Source: Advenella incenata
GTDB lineage: Bacteria; Pseudomonadota; Gammaproteobacteria; Burkholderiales; Burkholderiaceae_B
Assembly: GCF_004217095.1 (NCBI RefSeq)
Contig: NZ_SHKO01000002.1
Span: 620,001-684,000, forward strand
DNA length: 64,000 nucleotides
Direction: 5' to 3'
Every line of letters begins with the position of its first letter. Positions within the stretch are counted from its first letter, which is position 1. Positions 34,117 through 43,056 of this stretch are shown in pieces. A program made the translations under genes and the position numbers. The notes beneath the pieces were generated by a model. The model saw nothing but the letters and a program-made list of their open reading frames with translations. It searched no databases and had not been told where the DNA came from.

Positions 34117-35523
34117 ATGCAGCAGAAAAAACGTCAAATGAGCCTTATCGGCTTCATGCAGGCTCAGAACTGTTCTACCTATCCGGGAAGCTGGCGCCAT
34201 GCCGCCACGACACCGGATTTTCTGACGCCCGAGTATTATCAACGCATTGCCCGGGTGCTTGAAGAAGGCAAATTTCATATGGCATTTTTTGACGACCGGC
34301 TGGCCATGCCCGACATCTATTCGGGAGATCATACGGACACCGTCAAACATGGCATTCGGGCGGTGAAAATGGATCCGGTGGTGGTGCTTTCAGCCATGGC
34401 TGCGGTCACCACAAAACTGGGATTGGGCGCCACTTACTCGACGACCTACTATGAACCCTATCACGTGGCACGCACCTTTGCCACCCTTGATCTTATGACC
34501 AAAGGTCGGGCAGCGTGGAATGTGGTGACGTCCCTGAATGATTCCGAAGCAGCCAATTTCGGCAGCAGCAAGCATCTGGAGCATGACCAGCGCTATGAGC
34601 GTGCCGACGAATTTCTGGAGGCGACGCTTGGCCATTGGGATACCTGGCAGGAAGAGGCGCTGGTGATAGACAAGGACAAGGGGCTATTTGCCCACCCGGA
34701 AAAAGTAAAACGACTGGATCATCGCGGCACGTACTTCAATTCCCGTGGCCCGTTCACCGTGCCCAGATCCCCGCAAGGCCAGCCTGTGTTGATTCAGGCC
34801 GGGCAGAGTGGCCGTGGCAAAGCCTTTGCAGCCCGCTGGGCAGAATTTATCTTTGTGGTATATCCCAATCTGGATATGGCCAAAAAGCAGTATGCCGAAA
34901 TGAAATCTGTGATTGCCAGCGAAGGGCGAGACCCGAACAAGGTGCAGATCGCAACGGCATGTTATGTCGTGGTGGGGGAAACTGATGAGATCGCCCGCCA
35001 GAAAATGGCGTATGCCGATGCGCTTGCCAAAGATGAAGACGCCCTGGCTCTGATTTGCGAAGTGCTCAACCACGATTTTGCGGGCCGTGATATAGATGAA
35101 CCCATCAACGATGAAGACATGAAAGCCGTATCGGGCTGGCGTGCTTTCCGCGACCGGGTCGTGATGCTCAGTGGCAAATCAAACCCGTCGGTACGTGATT
35201 TTATTGATTTTTCCAAGCGCGCCAAGCTCAAGGAGTTCAATGTATTTGTGGGGTCGCCGACAACCGTTGCCGATGAGATGGAAAAATGGTTTGTCGAAGG
35301 CGGATGTGATGGCTTTGTCATTTCGCCGACGCATACGCCGGGCAGCTATGAAGATTTCGTGCGTATGGTGGTGCCGGAACTGCAACGTCGGGGTGTATTT
35401 CGCAAGGATTATCAGGGAGATACCTTGCGCGAGAACCTTGGCCTGCCTTACCCGAAAAGTGGCGATTGGCTCCGAGATCAGCAGGCGGCTGCGCAATTGA
35501 GGGAAGCTGCCGAGACGGCGTAA
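34117..35523 (+). CDS. FMNH2-dependent monooxygenase (NtaA/SnaA/DszA family)
   Basis: A 468-residue luciferase-like monooxygenase. Family features are GSWRHAATTPDFLTPEYYQR near the start, then LSAMAAVTTKLGLGATYSTT, GRAAWNVVTSLNDSEAANFG, and QAGQSGRGKAFAARWAEFIF. Members use reduced FMN from a separate reductase to oxidise nitrilotriacetate, EDTA, dibenzothiophene sulfone, long alkanes and others. The reductase-FCD gene at the head of this operon is the natural partner. ATG 34117 is preferred because GGAGGC sits eight bases before; TTG 34111 is also in frame. Substrate unknown. Confidence 0.92.
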   Translation: MQQKKRQMSLIGFMQAQNCSTYPGSWRHAATTPDFLTPEYYQRIARVLEEGKFHMAFFDDRLAMPDIYSGDHTDTVKHGIRAVKMDPVVVLSAMAAVTTKLGLGATYSTTYYEPYHVARTFATLDLMTKGRAAWNVVTSLNDSEAANFGSSKHLEHDQRYERADEFLEATLGHWDTWQEEALVIDKDKGLFAHPEKVKRLDHRGTYFNSRGPFTVPRSPQGQPVLIQAGQSGRGKAFAARWAEFIFVVYPNLDMAKKQYAEMKSVIASEGRDPNKVQIATACYVVVGETDEIARQKMAYADALAKDEDALALICEVLNHDFAGRDIDEPINDEDMKAVSGWRAFRDRVVMLSGKSNPSVRDFIDFSKRAKLKEFNVFVGSPTTVADEMEKWFVEGGCDGFVISPTHTPGSYEDFVRMVVPELQRRGVFRKDYQGDTLRENLGLPYPKSGDWLRDQQAAAQLREAAETA

Positions 35524-35576
35524 TTGATTGCGAGGTGGCTGCAGGGATGTCACTGCCGGAATAAAATCCTATTGGT

Positions 35577-35894
35577 TTATTTTGGCGGTGGACCCTCTAT
35601 CCGCTTCTGCTCCAGAGGTTTGATTTTAGCCAGTACATCGGCCAGCGCATCTTTTGCTCGCGCCTGATCGTAGCTCAATTGCAAACCTGTCCAAAACTCA
35701 TCAGAGGTACCAAAATAGCGCGACAAACGCAGGCCGGTGTCTACCGTCACGGCGCGATTGCCGGCGATAATCTCACCGATGCGTCTTTGTGATACGCCAA
35801 TCTCTTTTGCCAGCCGATACTGGCTGATATTCATCGGTTTCAGAAACTCTTCCAGCAAGATCTCGCCAGGCGTTGGGTATGGTACGGTATGCAT
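35577..35894 (-). CDS. higA: HigA-type antitoxin (XRE/VapI family)
   Basis: A 105-residue helix-turn-helix protein of the HigA/VapI branch: PTPGEILLEEFLKPMNISQY, then LAKEIGVSQRRIGEIIAGNR and the family segment YFGTSDEFWTGLQ. ATG 35894 has a perfect AGGAGG that overlaps the stop of the toxin gene upstream (TAGGAGG), giving coupled expression. It would neutralise HigB and repress the pair by binding the palindrome upstream. Confidence 0.92.
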   Translation of the reverse strand: MHTVPYPTPGEILLEEFLKPMNISQYRLAKEIGVSQRRIGEIIAGNRAVTVDTGLRLSRYFGTSDEFWTGLQLSYDQARAKDALADVLAKIKPLEQKRIEGPPPK

Positions 35895-35903
35895 AGTCAC
35901 CTC

Positions 35904-36182
35904 CTAGTGATAGTTCACAATTTCGACGCGCTCGGCGTCATGCCCGGTCCAGACAAAGCAGATGCGCCATTGATCATTGATACGGATGCTGTATTGTCCT
36001 TGTCGATTGCCTTTTAGACGTTCCAGCCGATTATTCGGTGGGGCGCGCAGGTCTGCAATGTTGGCGGCCCTTTCAAGCATGGCCAATTTGCGCATGGCTA
36101 CCTTTTCAATATTGACGAAACGAGCAACACGGATGCCGTTGTACATGGTTTCGGTGTCCTGGCAAGCAAAGGACTTGATCAT
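35904..36182 (-). CDS. higB: HigB-type mRNA interferase toxin (RelE superfamily)
   Basis: A 92-residue toxin starting MIKSFACQDTETMYNGIRV and ending with the RelE-like core NRQGQYSIRINDQWRICFVW. The conserved Arg and aromatic residues of HigB are present. The frame is open 55 codons further upstream, but ATG 36182 gives the exact family length and start. It precedes the antitoxin gene, the order typical of higBA. Confidence 0.92.
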   Translation of the reverse strand: MIKSFACQDTETMYNGIRVARFVNIEKVAMRKLAMLERAANIADLRAPPNNRLERLKGNRQGQYSIRINDQWRICFVWTGHDAERVEIVNYH

Positions 36183-36195
36183 ATAGTAACGTAAA

Positions 36196-36208
36196 GCGTT
36201 AGTAACGC
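36196..36208 (-). promoter_or_regulatory. Likely HigA operator upstream of higBA
   Basis: GCGTTAGTAACGC is a perfect inverted repeat (GCGTTA and TAACGC around one base), 14 bases before the higB start. A partial copy, GTAACGTAAAGCGTTA, overlaps it on the start side. Confidence 0.6.
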
Positions 36209-36437
36209 AAACAGATAGTATCAAGATCGTGGATAAAATCAATTCGTAGTTTCCGAGCACTGCCATCAGATGAGCGAAGAACCGCGACACAACGATTTCC
36301 CTCAAATCCTCCCAAAAACCACACCCAACGACAAGCCCGCAATACACGCCGGGCGAAAAAACAACTGCCTTTCAACCCTACCAGACAAGGGTTAATCCCT
36401 ATATTCATGTTTTGTTAATAAAACGTATGATCGCCAT

Positions 36438-36450
36438 ATTGTATGACAAT
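36438..36450 (+). promoter_or_regulatory. Candidate GntR (FCD-type) operator before the hydroxyacid dehydrogenase operon
   Basis: ATTGTATGACAAT is a perfect repeat of ATTGT / ACAAT around three bases. This kind of short symmetric site is used by FadR-subfamily GntR proteins. It overlaps the ATG at 36443, arguing that translation starts later. The GntR at 41348-42058 at the end of the operon is the obvious candidate to bind it. Confidence 0.5.
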
Positions 36451-36469
36451 CAGACATATGGAGATGAGT

Positions 36470-37363
36470 TTGAATAGCCAGAAAATTGGTTTTATTGGCC
36501 TGGGGCGAATGGGGCTTCCCATGATGGCCAACCTGCTTAAGTCAGGTAGGCAGGTCCATGTTTTTGACACATCTGCAGATGCGCTGTCGGCAGCCCAAGC
36601 TTTGGGGGCGACCATCGAGCCAAGCGTCCAGGCTGTGGCTGATCGTGCAGCCACGGTTTTCCTGAGCTTGCCTACGCCAGCGATTGTTGAATTGGTGTTG
36701 TCCCAGTTGGTTGCCGGCAAGCAGATAAGCCGCGTGGTCGATTTGTCCACAATAGGAATCCGGGCGGCCAGGCGTGCGCATGAGATTGTCAGCAAGCGCG
36801 ATATTCAATGGGTCGAAGCACCGGTCAGTGGTGGCGTGACTGGCGCGTCTGCCGGCACGCTGACCCTGATGGTTTCGTGCCCGACCGCGCTGCGCGAGGA
36901 AATTGAACCCCTTATTCAGGTGCTGGGAACGGTTCTATATGCTGGTGAGGCGCCTGGTCTGGCGCAGGCCGCCAAGCTGGCCAACAATATGTTATCGGCA
37001 GCCGCGCTGGTGGCCTCTTCAGAGGCCATCTGTATGGCAGTCAAGGCAGGCGTGGAGCCTACGGCGCTGCTTGGAATTATTAATTCAAGCAGTGGTCGCA
37101 ATACCGCAACCACTCACAAGATTCCCAACGAGGTGGTCAGCCGCCGCTTCCAGGTTGGATTTGCCAACAAGCTCTCGCATAAAGACGTCACGCTGTGTAT
37201 AGAAGAGGCCGCCTCAATGGGAATACCCATGCCAGTCAGCGTAGCCATCAGGGAAATGCTGTCCATCACCACCGCCACTTTTGGCGATAGCGCCGACATA
37301 TCGGATGTTGCCCGCGTGCTGGAGCAGTGGTCGGGCATCACCATAGAAGACAAAGCTGCCTAA
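36470..37363 (+). CDS. 3-hydroxyisobutyrate dehydrogenase-family oxidoreductase (first copy)
   Basis: An NAD(P)-dependent beta-hydroxyacid dehydrogenase. The Rossmann motif is KIGFIGLGRMGLPMMANL at the N-terminus, the substrate loop APVSGGVTGASAGTLTLM is in the middle, and the catalytic Lys sits in AQAAKLANNML. Frames open at ATG 36443, 36458 and 36464, but GGAG (36460-36463) is best spaced for TTG 36470, which also gives the family's usual short start; this remains uncertain. First gene of a five-enzyme/transport operon ending in a GntR regulator. Likely oxidises a beta-hydroxyacid to a semialdehyde. Confidence 0.87.
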   Translation: MNSQKIGFIGLGRMGLPMMANLLKSGRQVHVFDTSADALSAAQALGATIEPSVQAVADRAATVFLSLPTPAIVELVLSQLVAGKQISRVVDLSTIGIRAARRAHEIVSKRDIQWVEAPVSGGVTGASAGTLTLMVSCPTALREEIEPLIQVLGTVLYAGEAPGLAQAAKLANNMLSAAALVASSEAICMAVKAGVEPTALLGIINSSSGRNTATTHKIPNEVVSRRFQVGFANKLSHKDVTLCIEEAASMGIPMPVSVAIREMLSITTATFGDSADISDVARVLEQWSGITIEDKAA

Positions 37364-37411
37364 GCGATCTCAACCTCTTATCAACCATTCCATCACTGTA
37401 AAGGAACCAAC

Positions 37412-37813
37412 ATGAACAATGAACTGTATGAAAAAGGCCTGAAGGTACGCCGTGAAGTGCTCGGCGCTGAATTTGTCGACAAGTCGATTGCAAACGCTAC
37501 CGATTTTAATCGGATCGCTCAGGAAATCACGACCACGGCTTGCTGGGGATTGTGCTGGGGCAATGACGATTTGACGCGCCGGGAGCGCAGTCTGGTGAAT
37601 CTGGCCATGATCTCAGTTTTGAACCGGCCGCACGAACTCTCGCTTCACGTCAAGGGCGCGTTGCGAAATGGCCTGACAGAAACAGAAATTCGCGGCGCAT
37701 TGACGCACGTGGCCATTTATGGCGGCATTCCTGCCGGTATGGATTCTTTTCGTATTGCTTCACAGGCGATCAAGGAATTCCGCGACGAGCAAGCGGAGCA
37801 ATCCGACAAATAA
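37412..37813 (+). CDS. Carboxymuconolactone decarboxylase (CMD) family protein
   Basis: A 133-residue AhpD/CMD-fold protein with NDDLTRRERSLVNLAMISVL and ELSLHVKGALRNGLTETEIR, the usual PcaC-like blocks, and YGGIPAGMDSF at the end. AAGGAAC precedes ATG 37412. It resembles 4-carboxymuconolactone decarboxylase. Since no pcaC is near the pca genes, it might serve that pathway, but its operon points to another substrate. Confidence 0.88.
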   Translation: MNNELYEKGLKVRREVLGAEFVDKSIANATDFNRIAQEITTTACWGLCWGNDDLTRRERSLVNLAMISVLNRPHELSLHVKGALRNGLTETEIRGALTHVAIYGGIPAGMDSFRIASQAIKEFRDEQAEQSDK

Positions 37814-37908
37814 CTTCCGTTCACGCAGGGCCTGCCGCGATTTAATTTCAGTGCGGTGCCCTGGCTCAACAAAATACCCCACAGAAAACAAAGTGGGAGG
37901 AGACATTT

Positions 37909-38886
37909 ATGTTAAAGCACACTCGTCATTGGCTGGGAGCGGCGCTTATTGCCGTTGCGGGCATTGCCAACGCCTATCCGGATAAAGCCATCACTATGAT
38001 CGTGCCTTATGCACCAGGCGGGTCCACAGATGGATTGGCGCGCATTGTGGCAGACTCGATGGCCAAGTCCATTGGTGCCTCGATCATCGTGGAGAACATC
38101 GGTGGCGTGGGTGGCGTACCGGGCGTTCAGAAGTTCCTGCGCGCCAAACAAGATGGTTATACCATCATGCTTAGCAACATGGGTTCTTTTGCCATTGCGC
38201 CAACGCTATATCCGCATATGAAGTTTGATCCCAAGAGCGAGATGGAGCCGTTGGGTCTCGTTGCTGAAGTGCCGATGGTGCTGTCAGTAAGTGCTGCAAG
38301 TGGTATCAAGGACTTACCAACATTGCTCCAACGCATGCGTGATTCTTCGCAACCGCGCATCAATCTGGGTAACGGCGGACCTGGCGGTACGGGACATATT
38401 GGCGCAGAATACTTTTTATATTTAACAAAAACCACAAGTGAAATGATTCCCTATCGCGGCACCGGTCCGGCGTTGGTGGATTTAATGGCCGGCACGGTAG
38501 ACGTGGTGATTGATCAGACAGTCGCAATGATTCCCGCAAGCAAGGGAAACCGCATTCTCCCATTGGCTGTTGCAAGCCCCGAGCGTATTCCCCAAATGCC
38601 CGATACACCAACCTTTGCCGAGGGCGGGGTTCCCGAGTTCGACATGTCTGTCTGGAACGCAATTGCCGCACCCAAGGGCATTCCCCGTGATCGTGCAGAT
38701 AAACTCGTAAAAGCGTTGAACGAAGCGCTGGATGATCCGAAGGTGAAAGCTGCCCTTGACTCCCTGGGAGCGATCGCGCCTCAAGGAAAGCGCCGCGGCC
38801 CCGAGGAAATGCACAGGCTTACGCAGCGCGACTTGGATCGTTTTGCAAAATTGATTCACGACGCAAACATTCCGATCAATAAATAA
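37909..38886 (+). CDS. Bug/TctC-family periplasmic solute receptor
   Basis: A 325-residue receptor with a signal peptide (WLGAALIAVAGIANAYP) and the family loops ITMIVPYAPGGSTDGLARIV and IIVENIGGVGGVPGVQ. GGGAGGAG lies before ATG 37909. In the middle of the dehydrogenase operon, so probably the uptake receptor for its substrate. Confidence 0.92.
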   Translation: MLKHTRHWLGAALIAVAGIANAYPDKAITMIVPYAPGGSTDGLARIVADSMAKSIGASIIVENIGGVGGVPGVQKFLRAKQDGYTIMLSNMGSFAIAPTLYPHMKFDPKSEMEPLGLVAEVPMVLSVSAASGIKDLPTLLQRMRDSSQPRINLGNGGPGGTGHIGAEYFLYLTKTTSEMIPYRGTGPALVDLMAGTVDVVIDQTVAMIPASKGNRILPLAVASPERIPQMPDTPTFAEGGVPEFDMSVWNAIAAPKGIPRDRADKLVKALNEALDDPKVKAALDSLGAIAPQGKRRGPEEMHRLTQRDLDRFAKLIHDANIPINK

Positions 38887-38959
38887 ATTCCTCCGGGAAA
38901 CAGGTATTTTTCAATGCAAGCCCGGATCGGGCATTGCATCTTCACTGGGAGCTTGAAGC

Positions 38960-40387
38960 GTGATTGTGCATGACAAGTTTTATATCGACGGACATTGGGT
39001 AGCACCCCATGGCACAGAGACCTATACGGTTATAAACCCGTCGACAGAAATGGCGTGCGCCACCATTGCAATGGGTGATGCGACAGACGTTGATCGTGCT
39101 GTTGAAGCGGCAAAGCGCGCCTTGCCCGCATTCATGGCTACCAGTAAAGCACAGCGGCTTGATTTGTTGAGAAGCATTCTGGCGGCTTATCGCAATCATT
39201 ATGAAGAATTTGCGCAGCTCATGAGTCTGGAGATGGGAACGCCGATTACTTTTGCACGCGAGGCCCAGGCAATGAGAGGTGTGGTGCACCTGACAGAGGC
39301 CATTTCCGTTCTTGAGAAGTTCGATTTTGAGTGGAGCGAAGGCGCGACACGAATGCGCCTGGAACCGATCGGAGTATGCGGCCTGATTACGCCCTGGAAC
39401 TGGCCTGTGAACCAGATTGTCGTCAAGCTGGCGCCAGCCATCGCAGCAGGGTGCACCACGGTTCTGAAGCCGAGCGAGTATTCGCCATTAAGCAGCATGC
39501 TCTTTGCCAGGATTATGGATGAGGCGGGGGCACCGGCCGGGGTGTTTAATCTTATATTAGGTGATGGTCAGAATGCCGGCGCTCGCCTGGCCGAACATCC
39601 TGATGTGGCCATGGTCTCGTTTACAGGCTCGACCAGCGCGGGTATCGAGGTCGCCCGCTGTGCGGCCCCCACCGTCAAGCGGGTGGCTCAGGAACTGGGA
39701 GGCAAATCGGCCAACATTCTTCTTGCTGACGTCGATCTTGAGCAGGCTGTTACGAAAGGCGTTGCCGGATGCTTTACAAACGCAGGCCAATCATGCTCTA
39801 TTCCGACACGCATGCTGGTGCCAAGATCGCTAATGGCCCGCGCTGCGGATATGGCAGCAAAGGCTGCGTCAGAATATATTGTGGGGCCAGCTGATGATCC
39901 GAAGTCGAGCCTTGGACCTGTCGTCAATAAACGCCAGTTCGAGAGCATCCAGGGGTTCATATCCGGCGCAATTGAGGAAGGTGCAACCCTGGTTGCCGGC
40001 GGGCCGGGCAGGGCAGCACCGTATGACAAAGGCTATTATATAAGGCCCACTGTCTTTTCTGATGTAACGCCGGACATGCGTGTCGCCCGTGAGGAGATCT
40101 TTGGACCCGTACTTGTAATGATTGCCTATGACTCGATCGATCACGCTGTGGAAATTGCTAACGGAACGCAATATGGACTGGCTGGTTACGTCCAGGGCAA
40201 GGATCTTGGGCGCGTACACGATGTAGCCCGCAGGTTACAGGCCGGCACCATTCACCTGAACTATCCGGCTGCCGACTTCAGCGCCGCTTTTGGCGGTTAC
40301 AAGCAATCTGGCAACGGCAGGGAATGGGGCAAGGCGGGATTGATGGAATATCTGGAACTCAAAAGCATGGTTGGCTTTCATCACTAA
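38960..40387 (+). CDS. Aldehyde dehydrogenase (NAD(P)-dependent)
   Basis: A 475-residue enzyme of the ALDH superfamily. The cofactor segment is GVCGLITPWNWPVNQIVVKL, the general base is Glu245 (AQELGGKSAN) and the catalytic Cys279 is in NAGQSCSIPTRM. The C-terminal block is FGGYKQSGNGREWGKAGL. GTG 38960 is the start, supported by GGGAGC upstream. It would oxidise the semialdehyde made by the flanking hydroxyacid dehydrogenases to an acid. Confidence 0.93.
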   Translation: MIVHDKFYIDGHWVAPHGTETYTVINPSTEMACATIAMGDATDVDRAVEAAKRALPAFMATSKAQRLDLLRSILAAYRNHYEEFAQLMSLEMGTPITFAREAQAMRGVVHLTEAISVLEKFDFEWSEGATRMRLEPIGVCGLITPWNWPVNQIVVKLAPAIAAGCTTVLKPSEYSPLSSMLFARIMDEAGAPAGVFNLILGDGQNAGARLAEHPDVAMVSFTGSTSAGIEVARCAAPTVKRVAQELGGKSANILLADVDLEQAVTKGVAGCFTNAGQSCSIPTRMLVPRSLMARAADMAAKAASEYIVGPADDPKSSLGPVVNKRQFESIQGFISGAIEEGATLVAGGPGRAAPYDKGYYIRPTVFSDVTPDMRVAREEIFGPVLVMIAYDSIDHAVEIANGTQYGLAGYVQGKDLGRVHDVARRLQAGTIHLNYPAADFSAAFGGYKQSGNGREWGKAGLMEYLELKSMVGFHH

Positions 40388-40425
40388 CCTTTGCGAAAAC
40401 CAACATCATATAAAGGGCATTAAAC

Positions 40426-41313
40426 ATGACTAAAGAACAACTAGGATTTATCGGCCTGGGCAGCATGGGCAAGCCGATGGTGCAGAATCTGGTGCGGGCT
40501 GGCTATGCTGTTGCTGTCCACGATGCAAATGCGCAAGCGGCGGCGCAGATGACCGATGAGCACATTCGCGTGATGACGACACCTGCGTTGGTGGCAGCGC
40601 ATGCTTCGATCATTATCACGATGTTGCCCACAAGCGCCATCGTCGAACAAGTTCTTACGGGCCCTGATGGAGTCTTTGCTGCCATGCAACCGGGCACGAT
40701 CATCATTGAGATGAGTTCGGGTGTACCGGCCATGACCAAGGCTCTGGCCGCCAAGGCGCAAGCGCGTGGCGCGCAGTTGGTGGATGCGCCGGTGTCTGGT
40801 GGTGTGACCCGGGCGCAGTCTGGGGAGCTTTCCATCATGTATGGCGGCAGTGACGAAACACTGAAGCAGATCGAAACCATCTTGCAGGCCATGGGTTCGA
40901 GCGTGGCGCGCACCGGCGAGGTGGGTACTGCTCATGCCATGAAAGCGCTCAATAATCTGGTCTCTGCGGGCGGTTTTCTAATTGGCATCGAAGCGCTCCT
41001 GCTTGGCAAGCAGTGCGGTCTGGATCCGGAGGTGATGGTCGATATTCTGAATGCGTCCACGGGAATGAACAATTCCACACAGAAGAAATTCAAGCAATTT
41101 GTCCTGTCTGGAAAGTATAATGCTGGTTTTGGCTTGGAGTTGATGGTCAAGGATCTGGGCATTGCATTAGGCCTGGATGAAGGGCATAAGGCGCAGTTCT
41201 CGCAGCGCTGCCTTGAGATCTGGAATGCGGCCAATGACACGCTTGGCAAAGGGGCCGATCATACAGAACTGGCCAGGCATGTGTCGCAACGCATCGGAGT
41301 ACCATTAACGTAA
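40426..41313 (+). CDS. 3-hydroxyisobutyrate dehydrogenase-family oxidoreductase (second copy)
   Basis: A 295-residue paralogue of the enzyme at 36470. The Rossmann motif is LGFIGLGSMGKPMVQNLVRA, the substrate loop DAPVSGGVTRAQSGELSIM, and the catalytic Lys is in HAMKALNNLVSAGG. Two such enzymes in one operon may act on different stereoisomers or successive hydroxyacids. Confidence 0.92.
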   Translation: MTKEQLGFIGLGSMGKPMVQNLVRAGYAVAVHDANAQAAAQMTDEHIRVMTTPALVAAHASIIITMLPTSAIVEQVLTGPDGVFAAMQPGTIIIEMSSGVPAMTKALAAKAQARGAQLVDAPVSGGVTRAQSGELSIMYGGSDETLKQIETILQAMGSSVARTGEVGTAHAMKALNNLVSAGGFLIGIEALLLGKQCGLDPEVMVDILNASTGMNNSTQKKFKQFVLSGKYNAGFGLELMVKDLGIALGLDEGHKAQFSQRCLEIWNAANDTLGKGADHTELARHVSQRIGVPLT

Positions 41314-41347
41314 ATACAGGCCGAACGTCCATATTACGGGTCTACCC

Positions 41348-42058
41348 ATGAGCATTAAATTCGAACGCGTTGATGTATCACTCAAAAAACAAGTCATCGA
41401 TGCCATGCGAAAAGCGATCGTCGAGGGCTCATTTGTACCTGGTCAAAAACTGGTGGAAAGAGAGTTGTGCCAGTGGTTCGATGTCAGCCGATCATTGATG
41501 CGTGAAGTGCTTCAGCAACTTGAAGCTGAAGCACTGATTACGATCGTCCCGTTTCGCGGGCCGATGGTCTCTGAAATCCAGCTGGATGAAGCCAAATCCA
41601 TCTATGCTGTTCGGCAGGCATTGGAAGCGCTGGCAGGGGCAGGGTGCGCCCAGTTCGCATCCGAAAGCGACATTGCGGCGCTGCAAGCCAATCTCGCTCT
41701 GATTGCCCAATGCAAGGACGGCACGGACCATAAGACGCTCGTGAACGCAAAGAACGAGTTTTACAACGTCTTGTTAAACGCATGTGGCAACCCGGTGGTG
41801 AAAGAAATACTAACCGGGTTGAATAACCGGATCAATTCGCTGCGCAGGCTGTCGATGGGCCAACCCGGAAGACTGACCGACACGGTTCAGGAGCTGCAGG
41901 CGATCATAGAGGCAATTGGCAACCGTGATGCGCAGTTGGCCTCGCAGCTTTGCGCTGAGCACGTGGGAAAGGCGGCGAATATCGCTTTGCAAGTAATGGC
42001 CGAACAAACGAACGATAAAGAGGCTGGCTCGACGCACGAGGCGACAATCCCTCAGTAG
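41348..42058 (+). CDS. GntR-family regulator, FadR subfamily (FCD domain)
   Basis: A 236-residue regulator: winged helix (KKQVIDAMRKAIVEGSFVPG, LVERELCQWFDVSRSLMREV) followed by an FCD domain with metal-binding-type helices (IYAVRQALEALAGAGCAQFA; NAKNEFYNVLLNACGNPVV). Last gene of the operon starting at 36470; it probably autoregulates through ATTGTATGACAAT at 36438. Confidence 0.9.
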   Translation: MSIKFERVDVSLKKQVIDAMRKAIVEGSFVPGQKLVERELCQWFDVSRSLMREVLQQLEAEALITIVPFRGPMVSEIQLDEAKSIYAVRQALEALAGAGCAQFASESDIAALQANLALIAQCKDGTDHKTLVNAKNEFYNVLLNACGNPVVKEILTGLNNRINSLRRLSMGQPGRLTDTVQELQAIIEAIGNRDAQLASQLCAEHVGKAANIALQVMAEQTNDKEAGSTHEATIPQ

Positions 42059-42159
42059 CAAAGTGCAGCCAGTTCTGGTTGTTTACCACCCAGCTTCAGG
42101 TGTTCTTCTCCTGTCCATCGTTTTACGCCTTCCCAATAGGCCGTTACGGAACCGTGCAT

Positions 42160-42345
42160 TCACAATCTACCTGACGCACTTGTCCAGTTCATATCATGAA
42201 AATATCCACGCAGGTGGTCAATGAACAGACGCACTTTGTAGGGCAGGTAACGCTTGCTTGGGATGACTGCATAAATATCCAGTCCTTCGCATTTATAGTT
42301 GGGGAGCACTAACAGCAATGCACGTACGCTTTTTGTTATAAGCAT
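42160..42345 (-). pseudogene. C-terminal remnant of a LysR-type regulator
   Basis: A 61-codon frame reads LLLVLPNYKCEGLDIYAVIP, then SKRYLPYKVRLFIDHLRGYF, the final strand and helix of CrgA-group LysR effector domains. Nothing resembling the rest of a LysR gene lies upstream (42346-42438), where the TetR gene begins on the other strand. A deletion or insertion therefore removed about 80 percent of the gene. The remainder of 42059-42159 holds no gene. Confidence 0.7.
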
Positions 42346-42438
42346 ATGTTTGACTGTTTTAGATCGACCGTTTTAGAATGGCCACAATAACAGGCAATTA
42401 ACTGCCTTAAGGCGAGACTATTTTGAGTGATCGTGACG

Positions 42439-43056
42439 ATGGGCCGACCCAGAGAGTTTGATGAAGACGCAGTGCTGGCCGCAGCGATAGACTGCTTTTG
42501 GCAGCACGGGTACGAAGCCACGTCGGTCCGGGAACTGGCCTGCAGAATGGGGCTCACCGGCGCGAGCCTGTACAACGCCTTCGGCGACAAACGAACCCTG
42601 TACCGGCGGGCGCTGCACTATTACGTGCAAACCAGCTTTGCCGCTCGTGCGCATCGGCTGGAAGCAACCCTGTCTGCACCAGAGGCGATAGGCGCCTTTT
42701 TCACAGATACCATTGAGCGCTCGCTGGATGACAAGCAGCGACGAGGCTGCCTGATTGTGAACTCGGCACTGGAAGTGGCTCCGCATGATCCCGAGTTCCG
42801 GCAGATCGTTACTGAGGTACTCGGACATGTAGAGGCGTTCTTCCAACGCTGCATCTGCACCGGCCAGCGCGATGGCACCATTACGAACAGTATTGGCGCC
42901 ACTGAGCTTGCGCAAATGCTGCTTGGAATCCACATCGGTATGCGCGTGCTCGCCAGAACCCGACCGGAACGCGCCCTGCTCGAGGGAATGATTCGCCCCG
43001 CATTAACGTTACTTACTTCTGACCCGCCTCATGCAAAAAGGAAAAAAGATGATTGA
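42439..43056 (+). CDS. TetR-family transcriptional regulator
   Basis: A 205-residue repressor. It begins MGRPREFDEDAVLAAAIDCF, with helix-turn-helix GYEATSVRELACRMGLTGAS and LYNAFGDKRTLYRRAL. The C-terminal ligand domain resembles the YjdC/AcrR-C group. A GTG at 42427 is also in frame, but the MGRPREFD start is the family form. The end overlaps the GST gene by eight bases, so it probably regulates that gene. Confidence 0.9.
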   Translation: MGRPREFDEDAVLAAAIDCFWQHGYEATSVRELACRMGLTGASLYNAFGDKRTLYRRALHYYVQTSFAARAHRLEATLSAPEAIGAFFTDTIERSLDDKQRRGCLIVNSALEVAPHDPEFRQIVTEVLGHVEAFFQRCICTGQRDGTITNSIGATELAQMLLGIHIGMRVLARTRPERALLEGMIRPALTLLTSDPPHAKRKKDD

